This document shows positions 52,341 to 61,640 of a stretch of DNA of 64,000 nt, piece after piece. Position 1 is the stretch's first letter; every line of letters begins with the position of its first letter. Source of the DNA: Deltaproteobacteria bacterium (GTDB taxonomy: Bacteria; Myxococcota_A; Polyangia; Polyangiales; JADJMO01); the NCBI GenBank assembly GCA_025363655.1, contig JANYDK010000081.1:119558-183557 (forward strand), given 5' to 3'. The notes under the pieces were generated by a model. It worked only from the letters and a program-made list of their open reading frames with translations, was not told where the DNA came from and did not search any database. The translations under genes were made by a program, and so were the position numbers.

Positions 52341-53252
52341 TCAGAAGACGCCGGTGATTCCGAAGGTCGCGCCCCCAGCGGTCGGCACGAGCATCGGCTC
52401 GATGCGGAGGAACGATTTCGGCAACACGCGCGCACGCGACTCGTAGCTTTCGCCGACGAACGCGAGGTTCGCCTGCACGATGCCGCCGATCGCGAGCGCG
52501 AAGAAGCTGGAGGCGCTGATCCAGTTGACCACGCGCGACGTCGCCTCGTTGGATCGCGCCTTGGTGACGTCGCCCGGATCGCGCGGGATCTGCTCGTGGA
52601 CACCGAAGGCGATGGCGGCGGTGGTGACGGCGAGCACCTCGGTCGAGAGAAAGATGACGCCGAGCGCGGTGTCACCGTTCTGGAACTGACCGATGCCAAA
52701 GGGGAGCGAGGCGATCACCCGCGAGTGACGCGTCACCACGCGCTCGGAAGACGCATAGATTTTCAGCGCATCGTAGCGAGCGGCGAGCTTGAGGAAGTCG
52801 GCCTTGGACGCCGCCAACTCTTGCGCAGTCTTGTCGCCAGCGGCCTTGTCGAAGGCTTCTTTGGCGAGCCGCTCGCGCGTCTTCCGGAACTCGTCGAGGA
52901 CGCCCGGAGGGAAAACGAGCGCATCGGGCTCGAATTTCGGGTTGAGTTTGAGGATGATCTCGAACTGGACGATCGCGTCGGCCTTGCGACCGAGATACAT
53001 GTCACTGGCGGCGACGATCATTCGCGCGCGCGCCACGAGCACGGAATCGGTGATCGTCGGCGTCACCGAATCGATGGCCTTGCGCAGGAAGTCGTCGGCC
53101 TGCACGTGCTGGCCGTTGGCGTAGAGCTGCTGCCCTTTCTCGAACTCGGTCTCTTGCGTCGCGCCGAACGCTCCCGTCGTGAGCGACGCAGCCGCCAGTG
53201 CCAGGGCAGCGGCGAACAGCTTGACGCGAAGGCCGTGGAAAGGACCGATCAT
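52341..53252 (-). CDS. exported TPR-like protein with C-terminal membrane segments
   Basis: A 303-residue protein with a signal peptide (1-30; MIGPFHGLRV start). TPR-like helices follow at about 33-160 (FEKGQQLYANGQHVQADDFL, KADAIVQFEIILKLNPKFEP), then hydrophobic segments near 195-220 and 250-275. It is the same general architecture as the neighbour at 51301-52290, lacking PEGA. The end is beta-rich (FLRIEPMLVPTAGGATFGITGVF in part), recalling an outer-membrane-type strand. Role unknown; it lies between two kinase genes in the same orientation. Confidence 0.75.
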   Translation of the reverse strand: MIGPFHGLRVKLFAAALALAAASLTTGAFGATQETEFEKGQQLYANGQHVQADDFLRKAIDSVTPTITDSVLVARARMIVAASDMYLGRKADAIVQFEIILKLNPKFEPDALVFPPGVLDEFRKTRERLAKEAFDKAAGDKTAQELAASKADFLKLAARYDALKIYASSERVVTRHSRVIASLPFGIGQFQNGDTALGVIFLSTEVLAVTTAAIAFGVHEQIPRDPGDVTKARSNEATSRVVNWISASSFFALAIGGIVQANLAFVGESYESRARVLPKSFLRIEPMLVPTAGGATFGITGVF

Positions 53253-53346
53253 CGAGAACGCCGGGAGGGAGCCTACCTCAAAGAGGCGGCGGCCAAAGTT
53301 GCGAAGCAATCTTCGGCGAAACGCGACCGCGACTCCCAGCGGCGCC

Positions 53347-55581
53347 TCAAGGATCGACGTACTTCGCGTCGGCCGGGTTGAGGACGGCCTCGACCGACTT
53401 CGGCGGAGCGCCGGGCACCTCGAGGACGATGGTGACCGGCACCGACGCCTTGCTCACGGGCACGCTCAGCGGCGCCGGACCGGTCGCGAGCACGGCGCCG
53501 TCTTTCGTCTTGACCGTGATGGTGACGACGACGCCGTCGGGCGGATTGTTGACGAACACACGCGCTGGCTTGAACGTGAGGTGGATGTCGACGAGCGTCG
53601 CGCCCTCGCCCTCGACGATCTTGATCCGGCGCGAATAAGCCTCGCAACAGCTGAGCTGGCCGGTGGCGGTGATGTCGTGTTCACCGAGGGTGAGCGCGCG
53701 CTCGCCATACTCGAGCGGATCGAACGGGCCGTTGCCGTCGAGCGTGAAGGTGCCGGCGGGAAACATGTTGAATCGCACGAGCCGGGTCGCCTTCTCTGGC
53801 GGCGTCGCGCTCCCGGTGCCCGTCGTCGTCGTCACCAGCGGCACGATCGCAGTGTTGCTCGTCGAGGTGCTCGGCCGCGGCGCGACGGTGGTCGAGGTCG
53901 AAGGCGACGGAGCGCTCGTCGAGGTGCTCGGGCGCGTGTCGGGGACGATGGTGCCGTTCGACGACGACGATGGCGGCGCCACCACCGAGCGATCGCGGAG
54001 CCAGCGGACGCCGAAGAAGGTGCCGACGACGATCGCCAGACCACCGACGACGATCGGCAGGCCTCGCTTCACGTAGCGGCCACGACGCTCGCGCGCACGA
54101 ATCGACGTCGCCGCACGAATGAGGCGTGGATCGGAAGGATCGTAGGCGAGCGCGCGGTTGAGGTCGGCGGCGGCGCCGATCACGTCACCCTCGGCGCGCG
54201 ATTTTGCAGCGCGGGCGACGAGCAGCGATTTCACGCGCTCACCCCAGCCGGAGACGACGCTGGACGGAGCACGCAGATAGGCGGCGAGCTCGCGATCGTA
54301 GTCGGTGACGCCCATCGCCTCCAGCTCGCGACGGACGATCGCCGCGACCTCGTCGGTCGAGCGCGAACGTTTCTCTGGCTCGCGCGCGAGGAGCTGCGCG
54401 ACGATGCTGGTCCAGCGTCCACCGACCGTCGGCAGCAAACGATCGGCGGCGATGAACTGACCTTCGAGCACGCGACGAATCACCTGCGCGGGGTTCTTCC
54501 CGTCGAACGGCAGTTGCCCAGTGAGCAGCTCGTAGAAGAGGACTCCGCAGGCGAAGACGTCGACGCGCTCGGTCACGTCGCCGCCCTCGATTTGCTCGGG
54601 CGCCATGTGCGCGGGCGAGCCGAGGATTTGCCCCGTCGACGTCATGCTGACGGCGTCGAGGAGCTTGGCGATGCCGAAGTCGGTGAGCTTGGCGACCGGC
54701 AGCGCGCGACTCGCCGGATCGCTCGGACGCGAAGAGAGCGGCGTGACGAGCCCGGCGATGAGGATGTTCTCCGGCTTGACGTCGCGATGGACGATGCCTT
54801 GCGCGTGCGCCGCCGAGAGCGCACCGAGCACCTGCAGCATCAGACACCCGGCGATCTCGGGCGGCATCACGCCCCCACCGCCCTCTTTCTGCGCCGTCTG
54901 CAGCCACTTGCGAAGGGAGGGGCCATCGACGAGCTCGGCGACGAGGAAGCGCTCGCCGTCGTCGGTGTCGGGGACGTCGTAGATTTCGACGATCGATCGG
55001 TGCTTCAGCTTCGCCGCCGCGCGCGCCTCGTGACGAAAACGCTCTGCGATTTCCGGGCTCTCACGCAGGTGCGCGTGGATGACCTTGAGCGCGACGTCGC
55101 GGCCGAGGCGCGGATCGTGCGCGCGATAGACGGTGGCCATGCCGCCGTGACCGAGCTCTTCCGAAATCTCGTAGCGTCCGAGCGTCGCGCCGATCAGCCC
55201 CCGCAGCTTTCCCGAGCTCGGCAACGAAGGATCGCGGCCCGTGGGCGTGGTCGTCGAGACGGGGCCGAATCCCATCGGTGGCGGCGGAGGCGTGCGAATG
55301 ACGACGTCCGCGGCCGGCTGCGGCTTCTGCGGGCCACCGTCGAGCGTCGGCGCGGAAGGACGCACCGCCGAGTTCACGCCCGGATCGGTCGCCTGGATGT
55401 CTCCGCGCAGCAGCGTCTCCACCTCACGACTGTCGACCCCCGAGCCATTCTCGTCCTTGGAATCGATGGAGTCGATCTTCGGTCGTAGCTCGCTCGGATC
55501 GGTGACCGAGTCGGTGACGGCAGCACGCGCGTCGTCGTCGCCTTTCGGCGTCGGCACGCTCGACTCCACGTCCCCCGTCAT
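53347..55581 (-). CDS. membrane Ser/Thr kinase with PEGA-like C-terminal domain
   Basis: A 744-residue kinase. An acidic, Pro-rich N-terminus (1-130) precedes the kinase domain at about 135-410: ELGHGGMATVYRAHD, VALKVI, IVHRDVKPENILI, TDFGIAKLL and GSPAHMAPEQI. A helical region (about 420-490) leads to one membrane helix near 500-520, a Ser/Thr/Pro-rich stalk, and a beta-rich extracytoplasmic domain (about 605-740) of the PEGA kind (FTLDGNGPFDPLEYG, LGEHDITATGQL). A Cys pair (SCC) is in this domain. It heads a minus-strand group with two TPR genes and a second kinase. Confidence 0.92.
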   Translation of the reverse strand: MTGDVESSVPTPKGDDDARAAVTDSVTDPSELRPKIDSIDSKDENGSGVDSREVETLLRGDIQATDPGVNSAVRPSAPTLDGGPQKPQPAADVVIRTPPPPPMGFGPVSTTTPTGRDPSLPSSGKLRGLIGATLGRYEISEELGHGGMATVYRAHDPRLGRDVALKVIHAHLRESPEIAERFRHEARAAAKLKHRSIVEIYDVPDTDDGERFLVAELVDGPSLRKWLQTAQKEGGGGVMPPEIAGCLMLQVLGALSAAHAQGIVHRDVKPENILIAGLVTPLSSRPSDPASRALPVAKLTDFGIAKLLDAVSMTSTGQILGSPAHMAPEQIEGGDVTERVDVFACGVLFYELLTGQLPFDGKNPAQVIRRVLEGQFIAADRLLPTVGGRWTSIVAQLLAREPEKRSRSTDEVAAIVRRELEAMGVTDYDRELAAYLRAPSSVVSGWGERVKSLLVARAAKSRAEGDVIGAAADLNRALAYDPSDPRLIRAATSIRARERRGRYVKRGLPIVVGGLAIVVGTFFGVRWLRDRSVVAPPSSSSNGTIVPDTRPSTSTSAPSPSTSTTVAPRPSTSTSNTAIVPLVTTTTGTGSATPPEKATRLVRFNMFPAGTFTLDGNGPFDPLEYGERALTLGEHDITATGQLSCCEAYSRRIKIVEGEGATLVDIHLTFKPARVFVNNPPDGVVVTITVKTKDGAVLATGPAPLSVPVSKASVPVTIVLEVPGAPPKSVEAVLNPADAKYVDP

Positions 55582-55627
55582 CGTCTCAGCTTATCCGCGG
55601 AGACCAGGGTTCGGCTCGCCGAAACGC

Positions 55628-56677
55628 CTAGAAACCGCGGTCTCGCACGCGTGACACCACCAGGCGGAAGAAATCGAGGTGGAAGAAGCCCGATTTCGCG
55701 TCGGGCGCGGTGATGCCGAATTGACCGACCTCACTGAGATGATCGGCCGGGACACATTGGAGGAAGGTCCCCCACTTCGCGCTCTGCACGGTGACGAGCC
55801 CGTCGTTCGGCTTCTTCAGGTTCGCCTCGAGGAACTGCGCGGTTGGTTGCATGAACGACTGCGCGTCGTCGAGCTTGGTCGGATCGTCCGGATAGAGGGC
55901 GTCGTCACAGTCGGGGTGACCATCGAGGTTGTTGGTGCGAGCGCCGTAGCTGAAATACGAGACGCGCGGATCGTCGGTGTACTTCGGGTTGAACGTCGTC
56001 ACCATGAAGTGCTCGGAGATCTGCGTGATCTGCGCCTTCAAGTGCGCGTCGGTGTCGATCTCGTAGAAGCCGCGTTCGAGCAGCTTGAGGAGCCCGTTGG
56101 CGATGTCGTCGAAGGAGACGCCGCCGCCGGGGGCGAGGATCTTCAGCACCACGTCGGCGACCTGGCTTCCTCGATGCGGCGTCGCGATGGTGGTGACGCT
56201 GGCGACGCGATCGCCGTAGCCGAGGCCGTTCGGGCTCGTGAGGACGCGCAGATCCATCCCGCCTTGGCTGTGGCCGATGAGGTTGACCTTGCTCTTGCCC
56301 GTCTTCTTGAGGATCTCGTCGATCTGCGGCGCGAGCGCCTTGGCGCGCACCTCGCTGTCGTCGTACGGCGAGACCAAGGTGAAGAAGACGTTCGTCTCGC
56401 CGTGCGCCACGAGATCGTCTTTGACGCCGCTGAAGTAGGTGATCGGCAAACCCTTGAGGGTGCCGAAGCCTCCCATGCCGTGGCAGAGCACGATCGGATA
56501 CGGCGGACCGGTCGGGTCGATCGCGTCGCCGACGTCGACCGGCGCGACGTACGTGTCTTTGGCGACGTCGGCGCGCCCCGAGTCGACGACGTTTTGTTCG
56601 TTGCTCGGCGAGCCACCACACGCCATCGCGAGTGAGCAGACGATTCCGAGCCCGATCGTGGCAGCGAGCGATCGCAT
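55628..56677 (-). CDS. triacylglycerol-lipase-like alpha/beta hydrolase lipoprotein
   Basis: A 349-residue lipoprotein: signal peptide with lipobox LAMAC (Cys20) and a short linker. The hydrolase core starts with YPIVLCHGMGG (oxyanion-hole HGMGG, 66-70), the nucleophile is Ser137 in GHSQGG, and TIATPHRGSQVAD follows, as in Pseudomonas/Burkholderia secreted lipases (families I.1/I.2). Later Asp and His are present in VPADHLSEVGQ. No lipase foldase gene is adjacent. The anchor suggests it acts at the cell surface or in the periplasm. Longer upstream frame to 56731 lacks support. Confidence 0.88.
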   Translation of the reverse strand: MRSLAATIGLGIVCSLAMACGGSPSNEQNVVDSGRADVAKDTYVAPVDVGDAIDPTGPPYPIVLCHGMGGFGTLKGLPITYFSGVKDDLVAHGETNVFFTLVSPYDDSEVRAKALAPQIDEILKKTGKSKVNLIGHSQGGMDLRVLTSPNGLGYGDRVASVTTIATPHRGSQVADVVLKILAPGGGVSFDDIANGLLKLLERGFYEIDTDAHLKAQITQISEHFMVTTFNPKYTDDPRVSYFSYGARTNNLDGHPDCDDALYPDDPTKLDDAQSFMQPTAQFLEANLKKPNDGLVTVQSAKWGTFLQCVPADHLSEVGQFGITAPDAKSGFFHLDFFRLVVSRVRDRGF

Positions 56678-56754
56678 GGTGCGCGAAAGGTTAGCGCGCG
56701 AAACGAGCTTGTGGCGCAGGGCGTCGAACAACGCGGCGCGTCAACGACAAAGCT

Positions 56755-57504
56755 CTATTTCTCGGGTGTTCCTGCCGTCGACTGGATGTCCTCATGGAGC
56801 ATTTCCACCAAGCGAGTCATCAGCTTGGGGCCATCGAAGCGACGCTCGGCGTCCTCGCGGTGCTCGAGCGCCCACTCGACGCAGCCGACGAGCGGGATGG
56901 CGGTCGACTCCTTCTCGAGCACTTCGCCGGCGAGGCGAGACATCGCGTCGGTCATGCGCACGCTGAGCGGCACCGCGCGAACCTTGCCGAAGTGAATCGA
57001 ATCACCGCAGAGCTCGGCCGGCGAGGTGACGAGGAACTCGCGACAGACGAAGGGCCGCTCGGGATGGACGGTGCACGAGTCTTCTTCGAGGAAGGGACAC
57101 GGCATGTTCATCTTGAAGTACTCGACGGCGACCGCCTTGAAGTGCTCGAGCTTGAACTTCTCGTTGAACCCGGCTTCGGCGAGGCGCGTGCGAATCGTCG
57201 CCATGCGCTCGAGGAGTTCCTTGCGTCGCGCCGCAGGATAGCTGGCGACGACGTCGGCGATCATGAACGCCTCTGGCGGCGAGACCGGCACCATCTGCTT
57301 GCAACACGCGCCGCAACCCTTGGCGCAGGAGATCGACTTGTCCTTGTTGCGCAGATCGAAGCGCACCGCCTGGCCGATCAGCTGTTCGTCGAGTTGGAGG
57401 ACGCTCCACGCGAACTCGCCGAGCCGCATCTCTTCGGGGAGCTGAAGACGGCCACCGACGCGGCCGATCGCGGTTTTGACGAGCAGATCGAAGGGCACGG
57501 GCAT
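56755..57504 (-). CDS. YkgJ-family cysteine-cluster protein
   Basis: A 249-residue protein with the family motif CAKGCGACCKQ (Cys60, 64, 67, 68: CxxxCxxCC), then CPFLEEDSCTVHPERPFVCREF and a further Cys in LCGDS. The cluster is predicted to hold zinc or an iron-sulfur centre. YkgJ-like proteins are widespread and uncharacterised; some relate to FliB-type methylases. It overlaps nothing and follows the zinc-ribbon gene by four bases, so the two are co-transcribed. Confidence 0.88.
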   Translation of the reverse strand: MPVPFDLLVKTAIGRVGGRLQLPEEMRLGEFAWSVLQLDEQLIGQAVRFDLRNKDKSISCAKGCGACCKQMVPVSPPEAFMIADVVASYPAARRKELLERMATIRTRLAEAGFNEKFKLEHFKAVAVEYFKMNMPCPFLEEDSCTVHPERPFVCREFLVTSPAELCGDSIHFGKVRAVPLSVRMTDAMSRLAGEVLEKESTAIPLVGCVEWALEHREDAERRFDGPKLMTRLVEMLHEDIQSTAGTPEK

Positions 57505-57508
57505 CGCG

Positions 57509-57967
57509 TCACCTTAGCGCGCGTGCGAGCGCTTGATGAGCTTGCTGACTCTCGGCGGCCATTTGCGAGAGCGCGGCCGAGAGCTCTTGCACCCACTGCG
57601 CCACCGGAATGGCCTCGTTCTTCAGCGAGATGCCGCCGACCGCGCGCGTCTTGTGCGCGGTGACGTGGCTGCCGTGGAGCTCGAGGCGGAAGACGAGCTG
57701 CTTCGCCTGCACCTCGACCTTCTTCACGTGCTTGCTGAAGAAGCCGCCCTTCTCGACCGTGACTTGGCCAGGAAAGGCTTCCTCGAGCGTCTCCGCGAGG
57801 TGCTCGATGAACTTGTGGACGTCGTTCATCTCGCGGCCGAGCGTCGCCGCCAGCGCGGCGGGATCGATCGCCCCCGTGCCTCCATGCGCCGAGCAGTACG
57901 GGCACTCGCCGATACGACCATCAGGACCGGGAGAAATCTGCGCGCCACAGTTCGGACACTTGTGCAT
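57509..57967 (-). CDS. small protein with N-terminal zinc ribbon
   Basis: A 152-residue protein. Cys4, 7, 22 and 25 (CPNC and CPYC) make a zinc ribbon; the rest is a helical/beta domain with FGKHVKKV-like basic stretch (FFSKHVKKVEVQAKQLVFRLEL) written here in short form FFSKHVKKVEVQ. The ATG at 57967 has GAGG six bases upstream; GTG at 57973 is possible. It is divergent from the YbjQ operon and co-oriented with the YkgJ gene. Function unknown. Confidence 0.75.
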   Translation of the reverse strand: MHKCPNCGAQISPGPDGRIGECPYCSAHGGTGAIDPAALAATLGREMNDVHKFIEHLAETLEEAFPGQVTVEKGGFFSKHVKKVEVQAKQLVFRLELHGSHVTAHKTRAVGGISLKNEAIPVAQWVQELSAALSQMAAESQQAHQALARALR

Positions 57968-58061
57968 CGCCACCTCGTCTAGGACTCATGATACGGCTTG
58001 GCAAAGAGCGCCGTAAACGTCTGCGAATGCGATGGCGAGCTCGCTCGCTGCGCGAGGTCAC

Positions 58062-58904
58062 ATGTCGAACCCGCAGGACCCGAACGCCTTCGTCCCGCCC
58101 GACCAGGCAATGCCCGCCGATTTGCCCCAGCACGCCCGCGAGCGACTGGCGCTCATGCGGCAGCGAAAATTCTTCACCAGCGACCTGTCGGTGAACGAGT
58201 TTTTGCTCGTCCGTGACGTCGGTTTCCACCCGCTCGGGCTGGTGATGGGCTCGTCGATTTACCACATCGGTTTCCAGTTCGCCCGCTGGGGCAAGAACAT
58301 GGAGATGACCAAGCTGACGCAGGCGCTCTATCACGCGCGTGAGCTGGCGATGACGCGGATGGAGGAAGAGGCCGACGCGCTCGGCTCCGACGGAATCATC
58401 GGCGTTCGCCTCACCGTGGCGCTCCATGCGTGGGGGAGCGACATCATCGAGTTCCTCGCCATCGGCACCGCGGTCGCGCACGGAGGTGGCAATCACGCCT
58501 ACCGGGCGCCCAACGGAAAGCCCTTCACCAGCGCGCTCTCGGGCCAGGATTTCTGGACGCTGCTCCGGGCCGGCTATCGCCCGGTCGGCTTCTGCATGGG
58601 CAACTGCGTCTATCACATCGCCCATCGCGGGCTCATCGACTGGCTGAGCCAAAGCGGCCAGAACATCGAGCTGCCGAACTACACGCAGGCGCTCTACGAC
58701 GCGCGTGAATTGGCGATGGAGCGCATGCAGGCAGAGGCCCAAGCGCTCGGCGCCGAAGGCATCGTCGGCGTCACCATCGACGAGGCGAACCACACCTGGG
58801 GCTCACACGTGCTCGAGTTCTCCGCCGTCGGCACCGCGGTGATGCCGACCTCGGCGAACCATCAGATCCCGACGCCGACGTTGGTCCTGACGGTGAACGA
58901 CTGA
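58062..58904 (+). CDS. double YbjQ-domain protein 1
   Basis: A 280-residue protein starting at ATG 58062 after GAGG. It has two YbjQ (UPF0145/DUF74) domains: the first at about 38-145 (FFTSDLSVNEFLLVRDVG, LGLVMGSSIYHIG, GSDGIIGVRLTV, EFLAIGTAV) and the second at about 160-265 (FTSALSGQDFWTLL, GFCMGNCVYHIA, GAEGIVGVTIDE, EFSAVGTAV). YbjQ proteins are normally ~105 residues, single-domain and form pentamers; they are annotated as heavy-metal binding, without proof. First of four tandem paralogues, with one-base overlap to the next. Confidence 0.88.
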   Translation: MSNPQDPNAFVPPDQAMPADLPQHARERLALMRQRKFFTSDLSVNEFLLVRDVGFHPLGLVMGSSIYHIGFQFARWGKNMEMTKLTQALYHARELAMTRMEEEADALGSDGIIGVRLTVALHAWGSDIIEFLAIGTAVAHGGGNHAYRAPNGKPFTSALSGQDFWTLLRAGYRPVGFCMGNCVYHIAHRGLIDWLSQSGQNIELPNYTQALYDARELAMERMQAEAQALGAEGIVGVTIDEANHTWGSHVLEFSAVGTAVMPTSANHQIPTPTLVLTVND

Positions 58905-59917
58905 TGCGCCTCCGCAACCAACCGATCGACCTGGCGACCAGCCTCGCCCACGTGCGCAGCGGCGGATTGCCGATTCGCGCGCAGCTGCGGCTCGCCGACG
59001 AAACGGGCCCGAACAAGAAGCTCTTCACCAGCGACCTCTCGGTCAACGAGTTCCTCGTCGCGCGAGAAATCCAGACCACGCCGATCTCGCAGGTGATGGG
59101 GAGCAGCATCTATCACATCGGTCGCATCGCCGATTACAAGGGCGCCACGGGAGAGATCGAGAGCATCTCGCAAGCGCACCGCGAGTCGCGAAGACGCGCC
59201 ATCAGTCGACTCTTCCAGGAAGCACAAATCGTCGGCGCCGACGCGGTCATCGGCGTGCGGCTCACCGAACGGCTCATCACCGTCGGCGCGCATGGCAAGG
59301 GTGGAGACGACGGCGACGAGGTCATCGAGTTCACCGTCGTCGGCACCGCCATCAAGGGCGCTTGGATCACCCACCCGCCCGGCCAGCCGATCATCACCGA
59401 CCTCACCGGCCAAGACTTCTGGGCGCTCGCCCGCGAAGGTTGGGAGCCCTGCGGCTTCCTCTTCGACTTCTGTCGCTATCACGTCTGGCACGTCATGAGC
59501 GACAGCAGCTGGAGCTCGGGGGGCGAGGTCCGCGCCGCGAGCCAAGGCGTCGAGAACGCACGCGCGCTCGTCTCGCGAAGACTCGAGGCCCAAGCAAGGC
59601 AATTTCAAGCCGAATTCGTCGTCGGTTCGGACGTGAAGGTGTCGGCGCGCGAGGTGCCGTGCGGCTTCGAAGGCTGTCGGCTCAACGACATGGACGTCGA
59701 CGTCAGCTGGTTCGGCACCGCGATTCGTCGCATCCCCAACTACGTCGCGCCGCACGTCACCAACGTGCCGCCGCTCGTCCTCGGGATGATCCCCCTCAAT
59801 CGAAAGAAGGCGCGTGACTTCGTCGAGGGCGAAGAGGACGAGTCGAAGGAGCTGGAAGAGATCGGGAAAAAGATGGAAGAGCGCGCCGGCGAGGAAGAAG
59901 GAGGCGAGACCGAATGA
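58904..59917 (+). CDS. double YbjQ-domain protein 2, with acidic C-terminal tail
   Basis: A 337-residue paralogue of its neighbours: first YbjQ at about 38-155 (LFTSDLSVNEFLVAREIQ, QVMGSSIYHIG, GADAVIGVRLTE), second at about 165-285 (DLTGQDFWALAREGW, FDFCRYHVWHV). The last ~45 residues are charged (KKARDFVEGEEDESKELEE) and unlike the others. The second domain is more diverged: the MGxxxYHI segment is FLFDFCRYHV. It overlaps the next gene by four bases (ATGA). Confidence 0.86.
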   Translation: MRLRNQPIDLATSLAHVRSGGLPIRAQLRLADETGPNKKLFTSDLSVNEFLVAREIQTTPISQVMGSSIYHIGRIADYKGATGEIESISQAHRESRRRAISRLFQEAQIVGADAVIGVRLTERLITVGAHGKGGDDGDEVIEFTVVGTAIKGAWITHPPGQPIITDLTGQDFWALAREGWEPCGFLFDFCRYHVWHVMSDSSWSSGGEVRAASQGVENARALVSRRLEAQARQFQAEFVVGSDVKVSAREVPCGFEGCRLNDMDVDVSWFGTAIRRIPNYVAPHVTNVPPLVLGMIPLNRKKARDFVEGEEDESKELEEIGKKMEERAGEEEGGETE

Positions 59918-60780
59918 GCGAGCATCGCCACGAAGAGCTCCCGCCCGATCAGGCGCCTGCCGCCGATTTGCCGGTGCACGCGCGCGAACGCCTGACGCTG
60001 ATGCGTCAGAAACACTTCTTCACCAGCGACCTCTCGGTGAACGAATTTCTCCTCGTCAAGCAGGCCGGATTCGATCCGCTCGGCCTGGTGATGGGCAGCT
60101 CGATTTACAACATCAAGCCGCTCTGGCCGTCGAGCACCAGCATCAACGGCGAGGAGCTCATCGGCCTCACCGAGGCGCTCTACCACTCGCGTGAGCTCGC
60201 CCTCGGACGTCTCGAGGAAGAGGCCGAAGCGCTCGGCGCGGACGGCGTCGTCGCGGTGCGCCTCGAGGTGAATTTGCACGCGTGGGGCAACAACGTCGCC
60301 GAGTTCATCGCCGTCGGCACGGCGGTGCGTCATCGCGAGGGCAACCACGGCTTCCGCGCCAAGAACGGCAAGCCCTTCCTCAGCGATCTCTCGGGACAAG
60401 ACTTCTGGACGCTGCTTCGCGCCGGCTTTCGTCCGGTCGGCTTCGTCATGGGCAACTGCTGCTATTTCGTCCCTGCAGCCGCGGTCAATCAGCTCACCGG
60501 CAGCTACCTCAACGCAGAGCTCGACGGTTACACGCACGCCCTCTACGACGCGCGCGAGCTGGCGATGGAGCGCCTCCAGGTCGAGGCCGAAGAGCTCGGC
60601 GCCGAGGGCATCGTCGGCGTCACCGTGCACGAGAAGCAGCACGGCTGGGGCGGCAAACAGACGGGGCTCTTCTGGCGCGGCGAGACCATCGAGTTCTTCG
60701 TCGTCGGCACCGCGGTCGTGGCGATGCCGCAGCCGCTGCCGGTGCCGGTGCCGACGTTGGTGTTGGAGGTCTCGAAATGA
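59914..60780 (+). CDS. double YbjQ-domain protein 3
   Basis: A 288-residue paralogue closest to protein 1: first domain at about 35-140 (FFTSDLSVNEFLLVKQAG, LGLVMGSSIYNIK), second at about 150-270 (FLSDLSGQDFWTLL, FVMGNCCYFV, GAEGIVGVTVHE, EFFVVGTAV). The N-terminus ELPPDQAPAADLPVHARERL matches protein 1 (PPDQAMPADLPQHARERL), so they arose by duplication. It ends VPTLVLEVSK, as protein 1 ends PTLVLTVND. Coupled to the next gene by ATGA. Confidence 0.88.
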   Translation: MSEHRHEELPPDQAPAADLPVHARERLTLMRQKHFFTSDLSVNEFLLVKQAGFDPLGLVMGSSIYNIKPLWPSSTSINGEELIGLTEALYHSRELALGRLEEEAEALGADGVVAVRLEVNLHAWGNNVAEFIAVGTAVRHREGNHGFRAKNGKPFLSDLSGQDFWTLLRAGFRPVGFVMGNCCYFVPAAAVNQLTGSYLNAELDGYTHALYDARELAMERLQVEAEELGAEGIVGVTVHEKQHGWGGKQTGLFWRGETIEFFVVGTAVVAMPQPLPVPVPTLVLEVSK

Positions 60781-61637
60781 GCAGGTCCCATGCGCAGCGG
60801 CGGCCCGATCCGTCGCTCTCCGACATCTCCGTCACCGAGTTCCTCGCCCTCGCGCGCATCGGCTTCCTCCCGCACGGCATCGTCGTCGGATGCGCGTTCT
60901 GGGACGCCGGCGCGCCGACGATGTTCAGCTCCTATGGCTCGCTCGGAAACAACGCCGCGAGCGCACAAATCGACGCTATCACCATCGCCGCTTCGCTCCG
61001 CGCCGCTCGGCAGCAGGCGCTCGCGCGAATGTGGGAGCAAGCGCGCGACCTCGGCGCGGAGGGCGTCGTCGGCGTCAAGCTCGAGCTCGAGCACCACCGC
61101 TGGCACGGCGGGCATCAAGTGGCGAAGATCCTCGCCGTCGGCACCGCCATCGCGTTCGATCCCGATCACGGCCCGCGCGAGCTCGCCGACTCCCCGCCGC
61201 TGACGGTCCTCGACGGCGGTCCCTTCACCTCCGATTTGAGCGCCCACGATTTCGTCGCGCTCCTCCGCTCGGGCTACAGGCCGGTCGCGCTCGCCACCGG
61301 CAACTCGCTCTACGCCGTCGACGGCTCGATCGCGCGGGCGTTCCGCACGTCCTGGCAAAACCTGGAAATCGCCGCATATACGCAGGCTTTCTTCGACGCG
61401 CGCGAAGAGGCGATGGGCAACCTCCAGCGCGATCTCTTCGCGATGTTTCCGCAGAATCACCCCGACATGCCGGTCGGCATCGTCGGCATGTCCATCGCCG
61501 AGACGGCGCACGCCGGCTTCGTCGGCTTCGTCGAGTTCACGGCGCACGGCACGGCGATCGCTCCGCTCCGCCCCGACGACCCACGCAACGCACACGCCGG
61601 CGCCAGCCCGACCATCGTCGTTCCGCTCGACGGTTGA
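60777..61637 (+). CDS. double YbjQ-domain protein 4
   Basis: A 286-residue, more distant paralogue: first domain at about 15-125 (SDISVTEFLALARIGFLPHG, GAEGVVGVKLELEHHRW, KILAVGTAIAFD), second at about 145-265 (PFTSDLSAHDFVALL, LATGNSLYAVD, PVGIVGMSIAE, EFTAHGTAI). Both domains keep the YbjQ strand pattern but the MGSSIYHI element is replaced (VGCAFWDAG). It is followed three bases later by a hybrid histidine kinase, so the operon extends beyond the YbjQ set. Confidence 0.82.
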   Translation: MSRSHAQRRPDPSLSDISVTEFLALARIGFLPHGIVVGCAFWDAGAPTMFSSYGSLGNNAASAQIDAITIAASLRAARQQALARMWEQARDLGAEGVVGVKLELEHHRWHGGHQVAKILAVGTAIAFDPDHGPRELADSPPLTVLDGGPFTSDLSAHDFVALLRSGYRPVALATGNSLYAVDGSIARAFRTSWQNLEIAAYTQAFFDAREEAMGNLQRDLFAMFPQNHPDMPVGIVGMSIAETAHAGFVGFVEFTAHGTAIAPLRPDDPRNAHAGASPTIVVPLDG

Positions 61638-61640
61638 GAG

